Assembly (NCBI GenBank): GCA_019009955.1
Contig: CM032228.1
Location: forward strand, 174,664,001-174,728,000
Reading direction: 5' to 3'
Source: Riptortus pedestris
Lineage: Eukaryota; Arthropoda; Insecta; Hemiptera; Alydidae
Length of the DNA stretch: 64,000 nt
The position numbers and the translations under genes were made by a program. This document shows, in pieces, positions 34,819 through 45,993 of this stretch (positions are counted from its first letter, which is position 1; each line of letters opens with the position of its first letter). The notes under the pieces are model-generated. The model did no database searches. It saw only the letters and a list, made by a program, of their open reading frames with translations, and was not told the origin of the DNA.

Positions 34819-34857
34819 TTATTAAGTAAGAAGTGGTACTGTTGTAGCTGTTGTCAC
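34819..34857 (-). other. Exon-like segment: 5' UTR exon of the aquaporin or terminal exon of a small gene
   Basis: On the minus strand TTCTTTTCTTTTATAG|GTGACAACAGC is a strong pyrimidine tract plus acceptor. Thirty-nine bases later comes AATAA|GTAAGTAAT, a consensus donor. Two readings fit. It may be a non-coding exon joined to the aquaporin acceptor at 9202. Or it may be a terminal coding exon continuing 39158-39077 in phase 0 (VTTATTVPLLT, stop 34824-34822) with an AATAAA about 90 bases further on. Neither can be settled from sequence alone. Confidence 0.3.
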
Positions 34858-35522
34858 CTATAAAAGAAAAGAAAATATAAAATACATTTAGAAAAAAAGT
34901 ACTTAGAACAATTTTAGAATTATTTTAAAATGCACTTTTCACTATTTATCTTAATTAAATTTATGAAACTTGTTTTTAATGATGGTTTATTTCATAATGG
35001 ATAAAAGAATGAACTTAATTAAATAATGCAAAGATTTGTCCCTTACACGGAAAAGGACATGTGACATTCATTGATGGCCATTTATTCGACATTAGCCGTC
35101 CCGAGGTTCTATATATATAAATATATATTTGAAAATGTTTTTTTTTTACACATCCACAATATTCAGTTCTTTTGACATTCCTACACCACGCAGAGGAGAT
35201 ATAAGGGTTGATTCCTTTTTTAAGCTGTTGTCCCAAAAGTATTAAAATGCTGATATCTAGCAATTTATTATAAATTACCTTACTGGTGCTTTGCTAATTA
35301 TACTAATACACATTTCAAATTTTGTGACTAGCAGCTTTTTTTTTATAAAAATTTTATTTCCTATGATATTTACCAGTTGAATAAAACTAACTTTTACTTA
35401 AAGGATAAATGTATTTTCCTAAATGATTGAACCGATCTCTCGCCTGATCCTTTATAAAGTTTGAAAAGCACGAAAAATTAATTTTCCAAAACCTATATAA
35501 TTACGGCACTATATATGTATAT

Positions 35523-35730
35523 GGGGCTTAGGTTGGCCATGCCAGTTAAGGCGTTGGTCTTAATGAACTTGGTAAACCTGGGTTCGATTCTCAAGCTGGC
35601 AGTAGGAATTTATTTAGTGACGAAATCACTAAAGGAAATCCTAGGGCCATCCCTGTTGGAAATGGGTGGGCAACCTATAGAATATCCTTTCCTATTTACC
35701 ATAGTTGCATAAAATGGATTTCAATAAATA
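35523..35730 (+). repeat. tRNA-derived SINE copy
   Basis: The head GGGGCTTAGGTTGGCCATGC..GTTAAGGCGTTGGTC is an A-box-like start. The B box is CTGGGTTCGATTCTCAAGC. The body GGCAGTAGGAATTTATTTAG.. has the family order and the tail ends TTCAATAAATA. Confidence 0.75.
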
Positions 35731-35759
35731 CTCTAAGGAAACACAAGAACGAATAAAAT

Positions 35760-36660
35760 AAAAACTATAATTACGGCAATTTCTAAAAAAAAAATATAAT
35801 AAATAAAATAAAATATATAGTTTTATAAATGACTAAGTATATAGTTAAGAAAATTATTTTAGTTGTTATTTTAATAATTTTATTGCATGTATTTCTCACT
35901 ATTTCAGAAAGAACTATTTAGAAGGAATTGCCAAGAGGCAATCCTTAAAACAATTTGTTAAAAAATAGAGAGATTTTTAAAAATAAACATCAGTTTATTT
36001 ACAATATACCCATGAAACCATTCACAAATGTTTTCACCTGAAAATACATTTTGTTTCACTTTGTGGCTGCGACGTATTAGACATATTTTTATTTCACATA
36101 TTGTTAACTTCAAATTAAACCAAACGAAGGGAGAATCTATTTATTTTTGTCCGAAATGTGCGACTATAGTGATAAGGATGAAGTGATTGAAACATCCCTA
36201 TTCTGCTCTCCCTCATTGATAACAAGAGGAGCTAGCGGTGCTGGGCCACGTTTAAATCGATAACAGGTGTCAGCTCAGCCTACTCTGACAAATAGGATCC
36301 GATATACCTCGGCCATCTTATAGACCCTTCTCCTCGCGCCGGGGATTATAATTTTGGTCTTCCAAAAACTGAAATTAAAAAATATTACATAAATATTCAG
36401 GCAGCTCTCTGTCCTTATTTATTTTTGGCAAAACATCCTTGTATACATAGATCCCAACATCTTGTGCTGAAGTGCAGTGGGCCTTAGTCCCTAATGGATG
36501 TTGCTCTTTTTTGGGCACAATGGAAATAAATAAAATCCAATAAATAAAATAATTTATTTTATGGAACGACACAACCACCCTTCGTTTGACTAACGTAAGC
36601 AAAGAGACACAGACTAAAACGTAAACAACCTATTGCGGTGAACAGTCGTATAAAACCTAC
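35760..36660. other. AT-rich DNA without a supported feature
   Basis: 36230-36360 is less AT-rich and has CTCGCGCCGGGGATT. No exon or repeat member was recognised. Confidence 0.35.
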
Positions 36661-36694
36661 TTACCAACGGACACGGTAACTCAGTACAACTCTA

Positions 36695-36745
36695 GACGGC
36701 TTGAAGATGGTGCCATTGCATCGAAAGCGCTTGCCATCTGTACTC
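36695..36745 (+). other. Second hammerhead-like motif, possible Penelope-type remnant
   Basis: ACGGCTTGAAGATGGTGCCA is followed by TTGCATCGAAAGCGC. GGTGC and GCATC can pair (one G-U) around CATT and lead into GAAA, the order of a hammerhead stem II. The core has one extra T (CTTGAAGA). Such arrangements recur in Penelope-like and related retroelement repeats. Confidence 0.3.
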
Positions 36746-38021
36746 GATCATCAGCCAGTGACGACGGTATGCACCGACTGATATAACTACAGTAGCATCT
36801 GTACTGGCGGATCCAACCCTTTACTTGATTTAATAAAATAATAGTTTGCTTGTCCCTACATCATTCTACCAAAGTGGACTCAAGTTTGATTGGATTGTTT
36901 TGACAAATACTTTCCCGTACTATGTACGGTGATGTACCTTTTAAATTTCTAATATTGCTAAAATAGTAATCTCATCGAGGTAACACTAAAATATTGCGAA
37001 ATAAAGAATGCAGCGTTGCAGTAAATTTATGTTGCCCTGGTTATTTATTTATTATTAGTAACATTAGGCAAAATGAATTGAATGAACTTTTAATTGTGTT
37101 TCTAAAACCCATGATGAGTTAGAATCATACACAATGAGTTTGCTCAAATTATTATTGAAGGTAATAAAATACGATATTGCCCAAGGTTTCTTCTGCCTCT
37201 TTATTTCTAAGTTTTCCACATTAATATAATAAAGGCTAAGTGAAAAAAATTCTGAGCCTAAAATACTAAATCATTTCCCGAATAACCTCATAGCATCATT
37301 AGCCGAAGTGGGCTTTTCCATATTATAATTCAAAATCATTTTGTTTTCAATGTTATGTTTTAATAACCAGTTATAACTGGTATCAAAATGAAATTTCGAA
37401 TTTTTTTATGTTATAACATCACAATTTTTCATAATAATTAATTACGCGATTTATTAAAAAAGTCCATCTAACAAATGTTGCGCAAAGTCATGCTGCTGTC
37501 AATTTCTCAATGTTCAATTCAATGGCAGACCTACTCGCTTCATTTGCAATGGCTAAGTGCGAGGGGAAATGTAGTTTAGCGTGACATATAGATGATGATA
37601 AATATTTGTCAAATCTTATCTTCATTCTCGTGGTTCATCTTTATTGAGGACACAACGTAAAGAACGAGTGTCATGTCATTTAATGTTATGGACATTTCAA
37701 TATATTAGTCCACCCAAAAAAGTTAGGCAAGTAAGAGTGAGGTGTTTTTAAAGTCTAAAAACAAGTAGCTTAGTTAATTTTTAGAGTTACCACAAATTTC
37801 ATAGAAAAACTAACTATTATACTAGTTTTATGAAATGTTTCAATCCAACGCTTAATGCTGGAGATTTTTATTCTGTAAACCTCTACCCCTCAGAAAATTT
37901 AATGTCTAAAAGAGTTTGGGCTGGTTCTAATTATTGGATTTTCCTTAAGGCTTCGTTCCTGAAATTTGTTTTTTTTTTACTCTCCCCTTTGGTGACATGT
38001 AGTAAGCGTTCTTCAACTGGG
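36746..38021. other. AT-rich DNA without a supported feature
   Basis: No repeat member, splice-bounded exon or known protein motif was seen. A 72-codon plus-strand frame (37830-38048) runs into the R1 end and is not credible. Confidence 0.4.
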
Positions 38022-38597
38022 AAAGTCCGTCACGCAGGGACTGCTTAAACTAAGCAGATTTCCCAAGTATTTGCATTTATCTCAAAAAGTATAGTTTAAT
38101 GAGGACAATATTTAATATTTATGCTTCAAATAATGTGCTTCATAATATAACAGCTTATTGTTGAGACATGAGAAGGAGTTTTACTGAAAGCCGAAATGTA
38201 TGTAAAGTGGAAGTATCTCGGTTAATAATCAAGATAGAGAAAAAATGTACATAACAACATTTATAGAACATTACATATGCAATATGATTAGTTCTATACT
38301 AGATTTCGATCCGACTCATAATAACGGAATTAAGAATTTTTTTAATTCCTCCTTCTAACCCCTTCCCCTCTCACACTGGTCGAATATCTGCCATTAACGA
38401 ACTTGATCTTTCTTTTTACATACAACGACTAAATTGAGCTTGGTAACGATTAAACTAGAATTGCGACCGCTAGAGCGGTAACAGACAAATATATATACTA
38501 TTTTGAACAGACTTCATTTTTGTCATCTAATAGGTAGGATCGATGGAAATTTGAAGAAAGTTTTCGAAAATCGCGTCATGAGTACAACCTCAATAAA
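38022..38597 (-). mobile_element. R1 family copy lacking its terminal palindrome
   Basis: On the plus strand it begins GAAAGTCCGTCACGCAGGGA and runs through the full body with a very short TA tract at 38489. It reaches GAGTACAACCTCAATA and then AAAATG. The ~27 bp that carry the 20-bp palindrome in other copies are precisely missing. Confidence 0.75.
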
Positions 38598-38602
38598 ATG
38601 TG

Positions 38603-38664
38603 CACTCTCCCAACGACAGCATCATCTGTGATCATCGTGTCGTTAGTTTAAGTTATGGGGAGTG
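38603..38664 (+). other. Imperfect hairpin next to an R1 end
   Basis: CACTCTCCC (38603) pairs with GGGGAGTG (38657), and AACGACA (38612) with TGTCGTT (38638). This gives a nested stem with an internal bulge. There is no evidence of transcription. Confidence 0.35.
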
Positions 38665-39076
38665 TGAGGCTATTGTATACGGTTGCGCTTAAAAAAGACA
38701 GAAAATAAGATACTGTCTGAAATATGATAAAGCTGAAACTAGAGTAGTTATGAACCCGACACTCCTAACAAGCATTGTATACCTCTAGAATTAGTTACGA
38801 ATGTGTCATTCTTATAAGCATTGTGTCAATTAAGTTTTTCTTTACTGTTTCAACATATGAATCAGTGGATCCACGGATAAGTGGCTCCAACCAAAAGTTT
38901 ATATAATTATAGGTGAGATAACATACCCCTGTCTCTGAATTAGATAATAGTAAAAACCAAAATATCATCTGTAAACATATCCTAATTGAGAATTCGGTAA
39001 ATTCAATATTCCTCAAAAATACTTGAATGAAAAATAACGTTAAAGGTTACGGGGAAAATAAACAAAACAAACTTAC

Positions 39077-39158
39077 ATCAGGGAACAGTGAAACAGATTT
39101 CTCTACGACCTTTCTATTATTGTGTGAACTTTCAAAGATGCAGTCATACACAGCCGTA
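39077..39158 (-). CDS. Candidate coding exon of an unrecognised gene
   Basis: On the minus strand a long pyrimidine tract (TTTCTTTTTCTTTTTTTTAT..) leads to AAAGTCACAG|T. Then 27 open codons, TAVYDCIFESSHNNRKVVEK and SVSLFPD, run to a consensus donor GAT|GTAAGT. The frame is also open upstream of the acceptor for about ten codons. It can join in phase to 34857-34822 to make a short C-terminus ending VTTATTVPLLT. No family was recognised and no upstream partner exon was identified. A chance exon is possible. Confidence 0.3.
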
Positions 39159-39907
39159 CTGTGACTTTTTGAATCAAAGAGGAAATAAAAAAAAGAAAAA
39201 GAAACTAAAATCAGGAAGACATTCGACTGTGAATTTGCACTTAAGAGTATGATAGAACTTTTACATATTCTTAATTGATAGTGACGCTATCTTTGCTTCT
39301 TCTCTATATTTATTTTTATGTCTCTATTATGTAAATTTTAGGAAAAGCAAGGTACGTGCTCTTGTAATGTACGTTGTTATAAGGGCGAAGTATGTTATTC
39401 TATTCTAAAAGCCTAAGGTGAAGAAGAAAAACATTGAGGGCGAATCCCACTTTTATGGGACGAGATTGCTTTACAATTTTCCCGAAGTTCATAAATATAA
39501 ATTTAATAGATTTGTGACTAGACACCTTGTTTCAGATTTCTTATTAAATCGCCATTTAACTAGTCAGTAATAGTCTTTGATGTATATCTCATGAAACGAT
39601 AAGAGAAAAAATGCTGATACACCTCCGCTCAAATCAAGTTGAGATGTTAAACTAGTTTGCTCTTATCCCGACAAAATTGGCCTTCCCACGCCAGCCTTAA
39701 GTTCAAAAAACGAAGAAGAACTATTTGGGATTCTTCAACGATTGCTGACGTATCGTCTACCGTTATAGCTATAGATTCTCCTTAAGAGAACTTAACTATT
39801 GCTGTGTACTATTTACGAAATTTCTATAATGTTTCTATATCGACTACGGCTACCTAATAAACGATAAAAATGTGTCCCTTCATATATGAATATTATATAA
39901 TATTAAC

Positions 39908-39911
<4 letters not shown>

Positions 39912-39956
<45 letters not shown>

Positions 39957-39958
39957 TA
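39912..39958 (+). repeat. (TA)n/(CA)n microsatellite
   Basis: About 17 TA units are followed by (CA)5. It is not attached to a recognised element. Confidence 0.9.
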
Positions 39959-40229
39959 ATTTTTTAAAATTTATTTATTTGCTTCAAAAATAAGAGAGGC
40001 GCATATGTTCGTAGAAATAGGATTGGACAGAAGGTTAATCCATAACCGAATTAGCAACAATATGAGCCTGCGCGGATAGAGGAAGACCGACCATAAAGTT
40101 AAGAACTGAAATTATATTTGACCTCCAGCCCTGAATAACTTCATAGAAGTCAATGCCTTAGTGACATAAATGAATATTAAATAAAACGACCTTTTCCAGT
40201 TGTCATTATATAGTTAAATAAAGTTATTA

Positions 40230-40321
40230 TTTGTTATTTATTTCCGACCATTTATGATTCTAGCTAATCGGGAGGGATTATCTTCAGGATACCACCCTTT
40301 ATTAGCCTGGATGTGACGAAG

Positions 40322-40360
<39 letters not shown>

Positions 40361-40440
40361 AGGAATATATGTACATATATGCAATAAATTCCTATTGCAC
40401 TAATTGAACGCTTGCCTCTGTATTCCCTGGCAACCCGTTC
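40230..40440 (-). repeat. tRNA-derived SINE copy interrupted by (TA)n
   Basis: In reverse, TTCTAGCTAATCGGGAGGGA..CCACCCTTTATTAGCCTGGATGTGACG matches the SINE 3' half. A (TA)n tract (40327-40356) then breaks the body, which resumes at AATAAATTCCTATTGCACTAA. The tRNA-like head is degraded. Confidence 0.55.
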
Positions 40441-42360
40441 TCCCAAAAACACTTCGATAAAGTCAATAAGAAAGGTTAGGATTATTTAATAATATATTCC
40501 TGTTAAATTCAATAATTAAATCAAATCACTCAGTAATAAGTGCAATAAATTCTAGTTATTGTAATAATGCAATCTTAAGGCATTCTCTGTCTCATCTTTG
40601 GAATAACAAAACGAAGTACATACAATAATTATGACATTTTCTTAGAAAGTTAACATAAAAGGCTTACACTATGCCTTTTAAAGAGATGCATTTAAAATAT
40701 AACACGTAGTTCACATTTATGTTCTGGGAGAACTCCACATTTTAAATTTGACTGAGGAATTACAATTTCAAACAATGCCTTTAGAAAGTAAGAAAGCTAC
40801 ATTACGACGTAATTTGCTTTCATTCAATCCTTCAGGAATGTAAAAATATACGGTCAGAAATCATTAATCTCGTCACGTTGCTTGACAATTCTAGCTTTCA
40901 CATTGTGGTATAATATTTTGGAGATGCGTAATTTTTCAGTTCCCTAATGTTTTCTTTGATGTTAAGGAAGTGTAGCCTTTCCGCGCCTTCGGCCTCTTTC
41001 AAAGTGAAAGTTAAAATAGTTTGCTAAAGGAACTTGCAGTATCTATACAAAAAGAGCTACACTTATTCTTCCATCGTTCCCCGAAAATCCGTTTAGCGTT
41101 CTAGGGATTGTCAGTTGTAGAGGGAAGCGTTTAAGATGTGATTTCCTCAATAGAACGTCGCTCGAATTACCATCAACAATTACTCAGCGAGAAAGTGTAA
41201 GAGGGAGGGTAATTGGGCAGAGAAGGGAGTGGAAAGTTGAAGCCTTCCATCAATCGACTATTATGGTTAATTGTCTTGGATTGGGTTTCTTGTCAGGGCA
41301 TGTATCTGGTCAACATGTGATAAAGAAAAATAATGCATTTCCTCTTTCAGCTTATAACATATACAGTCATTTTTCAGTGAATAAAGAAATAAATATACAC
41401 TTGTACGCACAATAACGTGCAATGGGTACAGTAAAAGCTCCTAAATATTTCCAATATTCGATTCATATTTTTGTATAATAGATTTTGCCTTAAAGAATTA
41501 TTATTTTTTTCATCATTTCACTGCATTTATTTTATTTATATCTCATTGACTAAAGGTCACATGGAAATCTGAAACATTTATATTTAACTTGCTGGAGTTG
41601 AGGCATTGGAATTACTGGCATGAGCAACAGGGAAATCATACAGATGAGGGCCTGGGAATAAATAATGTTTTATTCTGTTTCGATGCGCACATCTGACGTG
41701 TGAAGCCTTGAGTCCTTGAAGAGGTGGCAATTATAACTACTAAACATGTAGGCTGATTCTAAAAGTGAAACATTTCGTTGATTATTAAAGAAAAACTAAA
41801 AAAAAATGTTGGTTCTGCCTACAACCTGGAAGTTATGAATTCTGAAAATATCGTTGAATTTAGGTTTCAGCATGGACAATTTATTTTTTTAAATGCAGTA
41901 AAATGTATTGTATTTTGATATTAAACAATCAAGCTCTTCTGTGATGTGTACTGTGTTTGCATCAAAAATACTAAACTTCTTCAGATATGAAAAAATATTA
42001 ATATGCAAAGTTTTGGCGTTGTATGCCCAAAAACTGTTTTACTTCTTCCGGCATGTTTCAGCATACGAGATTTTTAAATTGTATAGAAAATTATGGAAAC
42101 ACGCTTAATATTAGCTTTATTTGAATTGTGGAACACTTTTCAGAGACATGTTCATGAAACTAAATTCTATCAGCTTAATTATTATCAGTGGAGAACTAAG
42201 TATCTTTTTACATGAGCTTAGTTTGCTTTAGCACGAATGAATGTTTTACTATGGTTTTAAAAGCATAGTAATGTAGAATGCTTGAATCAAAAGTTCAATG
42301 CTTGGATGACACACAAACATGACAACTCCCAAAGAAGTTGCTGATGCAATGGTGCAACTT
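40441..42360. other. AT-rich DNA with a less AT-rich stretch near 40970-41290
   Basis: The stretch 40970-41290 (CTTTCCGCGCCTTCGGCC.., ..AGAGGGAGGGTAATTGGGCAG) is richer in G+C than its surroundings. No frame, promoter element or repeat could be assigned, but it is a candidate regulatory region. The rest is AT-rich. Confidence 0.3.
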
Positions 42361-42363
42361 AGT

Positions 42364-42491
42364 TTAAATTCGTCTTTGACCTTTGACTGTCACCACGTGC
42401 TTGTCATACTGTACTCTCCCACTGAGCTCACTAAAGGCGTGGAGAAGAAATCTCGGCACTAATTCCAAAGTAGAAAGAAATTTATGCCTAA
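42364..42491 (-). CDS. Candidate terminal coding exon of an unrecognised gene
   Basis: On the minus strand a 12-T tract and AACAG form a strong acceptor. The following frame reads VRHKFLSTLELVPRFLLHAF, then SELSGRVQYDKHVVTVKGQR and RI before TAA at 42366-42364. Base composition is more balanced than nearby DNA, which favours coding. An AATAAA lies roughly 245 bases beyond the stop. The protein is not recognised and no upstream exon was identified. Confidence 0.3.
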
Positions 42492-42659
42492 CTGTTAAAA
42501 AAAAAAAATGAATAAAATAAACACGAATATTTATGTAATTATTTGTCTGGTATTTTAATCGGATTTGATTTTTCAACAAACTTAAATAATCACCTTAAAA
42601 AAAGTTCAATGTACCCAGAAATTCCTGTAGTGAGGTTCTAAATGGGAATGAACTGGTGA

Positions 42660-42908
42660 CTATAATAAAATATCTATGCAAATTACTTGCGCAAAACAAT
42701 AGGATACGAAATATCTGTATTCTTCATTTCATACCTTCTTTATAACCTCCACTCCTGTTTATCCCTGAGAATATTAATATAGCCTAATGTCTAAGTTGGG
42801 TTAGTAGTAATACACGTGACAAGTTTCATAAAATTCGGTTAATTAGTTTAGGCGTGAAAAGGTAACAAACAAACGTTCAAGTAAGTAAAAAAACAGACAC
42901 CAAAGCCA
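42660..42908 (-). mobile_element. Helitron-like family fragment
   Basis: It matches the part of the H family next to its (AAAC)n end: ACTCCTGTTTATCCCTGAGA, CTAATGTCTAAGTTGGGTTA, AAATTCGGTTAATTAG, GGTAACAAACAAAC and ACAGACACCAAAG. Both termini are missing. It stops exactly where an R1 fragment begins. Confidence 0.7.
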
Positions 42909-43626
42909 CTAATTTGAAAATTCAAAATATATCCGTTGGTATGCGTCGGATCGGAAACTTGTTTAGGGTTAATCTTATTACAAATGTAATCTTCTATAAA
43001 ATTTGTTATATGCTTATTAATTTATATTGAATATTCACCGAGATATTTTCATATTTTAGTTTTCAGCCATCAGTAAACCCCCACTCCTATTCTTGCCATA
43101 TTAACTGTAAGCTGTTATATCATGAACCATCATTCCAAGATTCAATACGAAATATGGTTTTCATTGAACTTTTATTTTTAAGGCATAAATACAAATACGT
43201 TATGTAATGACGTCATCAATTAAGACTTTTCGTTCTTTACTCGAAAATGTTAATTTGATTTATATCATACTCGATATTCGTCATTCAGTTAACACTGTAG
43301 ATCATAATTGTTAATTGTGGAAATTGGAACTGGAATAGTGGAGGTTTAGAGGGGGGAGGATTAGAAATTTCAACATATCTCCGTTATTGAGTCGGATCGT
43401 AAAATGTTATAGAACCAATCTTGTTAAGCTATTGATGTAGAATTGGTGTTCTATGTATTTTTTCGTAACTCGAGTATAAAGCGAGTTATTCGCGATTTCT
43501 TCTTTTCAGCCTTTAGTAAGCCCCCCCCCCCCCCAACCATCTACTCATCGGTTTTTTTTTTGTTTTTTTTACTAGGACGTGGGAATTCTGCTTAGTTTAC
43601 TTTGCCCCTACATGACTGACTTTTTT
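42909..43626 (+). mobile_element. R1 family, long form with two internal modules, 5' truncated
   Basis: The first module (42911-43205) has ATCCGTTGGTATGCGTCGGA and CAGTAAACCCCCACTCC. The second module (43206-43560) has AAGACTTTTCGTTCTTTACT, CTCCGTTATTGAGTCGGATC and a C-run after GCCTTTAGTAAG. The end is GGGAATTCTGCTTAGTTTAC..GACTGACTTTTTT. The (TA)n and 5' palindrome are absent. Confidence 0.7.
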
Positions 43627-43832
43627 CTTCTTAATCTACCCTCCCCCAAAGCAATATCCAGCATGGTTACACTAGCCTAGTAAGAGATATAATAAATCAA
43701 CTTTACGATCCACGTGCCATAAATATAGTCAGTTGCCGTTGAAATGCAGCGGGCGAGGCGGAACGCAGCCAAGTTCCTTTATATTTTAGGGGTATCAATA
43801 ACAGGAGGCGAAACAGGTTAGCTGTAGTTGTA

Positions 43833-43931
43833 ATGGATTCAGAGGAACATCCTGATGTTCAGCTAATGAACTCCGGACTATCAAGTGGTCCTCTTAATGT
43901 TCGTCATCATTCATGTAGACTACAGTTTTAA
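43833..43931 (+). other. Short open frame in a less AT-rich block
   Basis: Thirty-two codons begin MDSEEHPDVQLMNSGLSSGP and end at TAA. They lie in a block (43730-43950) that is less AT-rich than its flanks. There is no splice donor or family match. It is listed only because of its composition. Confidence 0.12.
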
Positions 43932-44389
43932 GCGGCTACAGTTCATCAATAGACACCATCTGGTTCTGATTTGAATTTATATTAAGAGTTGAACCTCGTT
44001 AAAAAAAAAAAATAATAATAAAGAATGCCGTAAAAAGAATTATTTTAAGAGCATGTACAAATCTGCGTGTTTTATTACAAGCGAGGATTATCATAAAACA
44101 GAAGATATACAAGACTATTTTTATTAATGGTGAGTATAAAGTCATAAAAAAGTAGTCATAGTTGTGCTTTATACTGCTTTTGTGGGGGAAAAAAATTGTA
44201 TTCCTAAATGGTTTGGAATACAGAATACAATCCATAGTTATGAATTATATGGTCAATGTTTAGAAACAAAAATACATACACAGTTGACGGAAAATGTAAA
44301 AATATTTTGAATAGTGAAGCCTTGCATAAAACTAAAAAAATAAAATACTTTTATTATTAAGATATCCGAGGAACTTTAGCTTTTCTTGC

Positions 44390-44786
44390 CCCTAAAATGT
44401 TTATTTGATCACCACTATACCATACTCAATACACACCCGTAGTCATAACTAAAGATATTTTTTATTGAATGAAATTGTACCCGGAATAAGGGAGGGACGT
44501 TTCAAAAATTCTAAATGTCTCTGTTATTATATGCCGGATAGAAAAATTGTATAGAATCAGTCTTGTTAAAAGTATTGATTATCCCTAATTGTTGGTTATT
44601 ACATGTTCTCGCAATTCGAATATTAAACGAGTTATTCGTACATTCTTGTTTTCAGACTTCAGTAAACCCCACTTTTAATCAGTGGATTTTTCACCTAGAA
44701 ATAGGGAATTAATGGTGAGATGAGATTACTAATCAGCAAATGGGAAATCTGCTTAGTTTACGCAGGCCCAGCGGTATGGACTTTTT
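44390..44786 (+). mobile_element. R1 family, second-module and 3' end
   Basis: It begins within the second module (TATTTGATCACCACTATACC), then TCTCTGTTATTATATGCCGG, CAGACTTCAGTAAACCCC and GGGAAATCTGCTTAGTTTAC, ending GGCCCAGCGGTATGGACTTTTT. The first module and 5' end are missing. Confidence 0.7.
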
Positions 44787-44789
44787 AAT

Positions 44790-45990
44790 AATTTGCCCTT
44801 GTATGTTTGGCGTGTATTCATGTTGGACGATATTTATAGAGGTGAGACGGGCTAATACCCGTCATAAAATGTATTAACAGATAGCGCATACAATGCTACG
44901 CCTTCAATATCGCTATCGTAACCTTGTCTTTGAGAGGTTGGCTTCTATTTTTATCTCACAAATTGTACACAATTATTATTTTCAAGCTATAATTAGGCCG
45001 TGAAAACCGCTGTTAATTCCATGAACAATAAATATAGTAAATAAATTCAAAATATATTTTTAAGCTATGACAACCAAGGAAGCTGGATGAAACAACGGGT
45101 CAATATTAGTGGAGGAAACGCAATACTTTTGTAGTCAAGCCGAACCCCAAAATCTGGAATGAACTTCTAGCGAAGGATCCTCAATGAGCCCAATTCGAAA
45201 TTTCAAATTTAAAATGTAGGACGTTCCGAGTCTTGCTGAATTTTAATACGGATATTTTGACTGGTTTTATGCTGGGTTCGAGAACTCTATTATTTTAGAG
45301 GAGCTTTATGCTCCACCTACTCATTGTATAGTGAGGTACTGAATAGCACTTTTCACGAGGTATACACGTTTATTATTTAGAATTATTCGACGATTTCCTT
45401 GCGTTTCCAACCTGTAATGAAATAATAATAACAAATTTGGGACGATAAATGGGGGTTAAATCTTATCTATAGGTGGTTCCGTAAAACGGGAGATTACACA
45501 TAACGTCAAATTTGATTACGTAGTTTTCAAAAACTAACAGAGTGCGTGACTTGGACGTGCGGAATGGTTTATCTATAATAACTGAATGGGCGGGAATCTG
45601 GTAAGTGGACATTGCTGGAATGCTATTGAAATGCTCATATTATCTGGCTGATGGGGGAAAAAAGAAACTTGGTGAGACTCAACACAAAAACATTTCATCA
45701 CTTTTTTAATCAATATTCCATGTTCCATTGTCACGAGGCAAATTACATGCATAAAATAAAACACAAAAGAACATGGAAGGGTAAAAAAAGTAAACTTATG
45801 CTATTCCAGGTAAATGAGTAACGTGAGAAGCATCAATGTGGATAGACATGATCTGTAAATAATTTAAATAATTTTTATTTATAATTTTATATTAAATTAA
45901 TTAGGATTTTATATTAAACTAATTTGAGTTTTTTTAGGCGAGAAATTATGCCACAAACAAGCTGACTCTGAAAATTATATATATATATAT
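44790..45990. other. AT-rich DNA without a supported feature
   Basis: No repeat member or splice-bounded exon was recognised. The 63-codon minus frame at 45573-45764 has no family match. Confidence 0.4.
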
Positions 45991-45993
45991 ATA

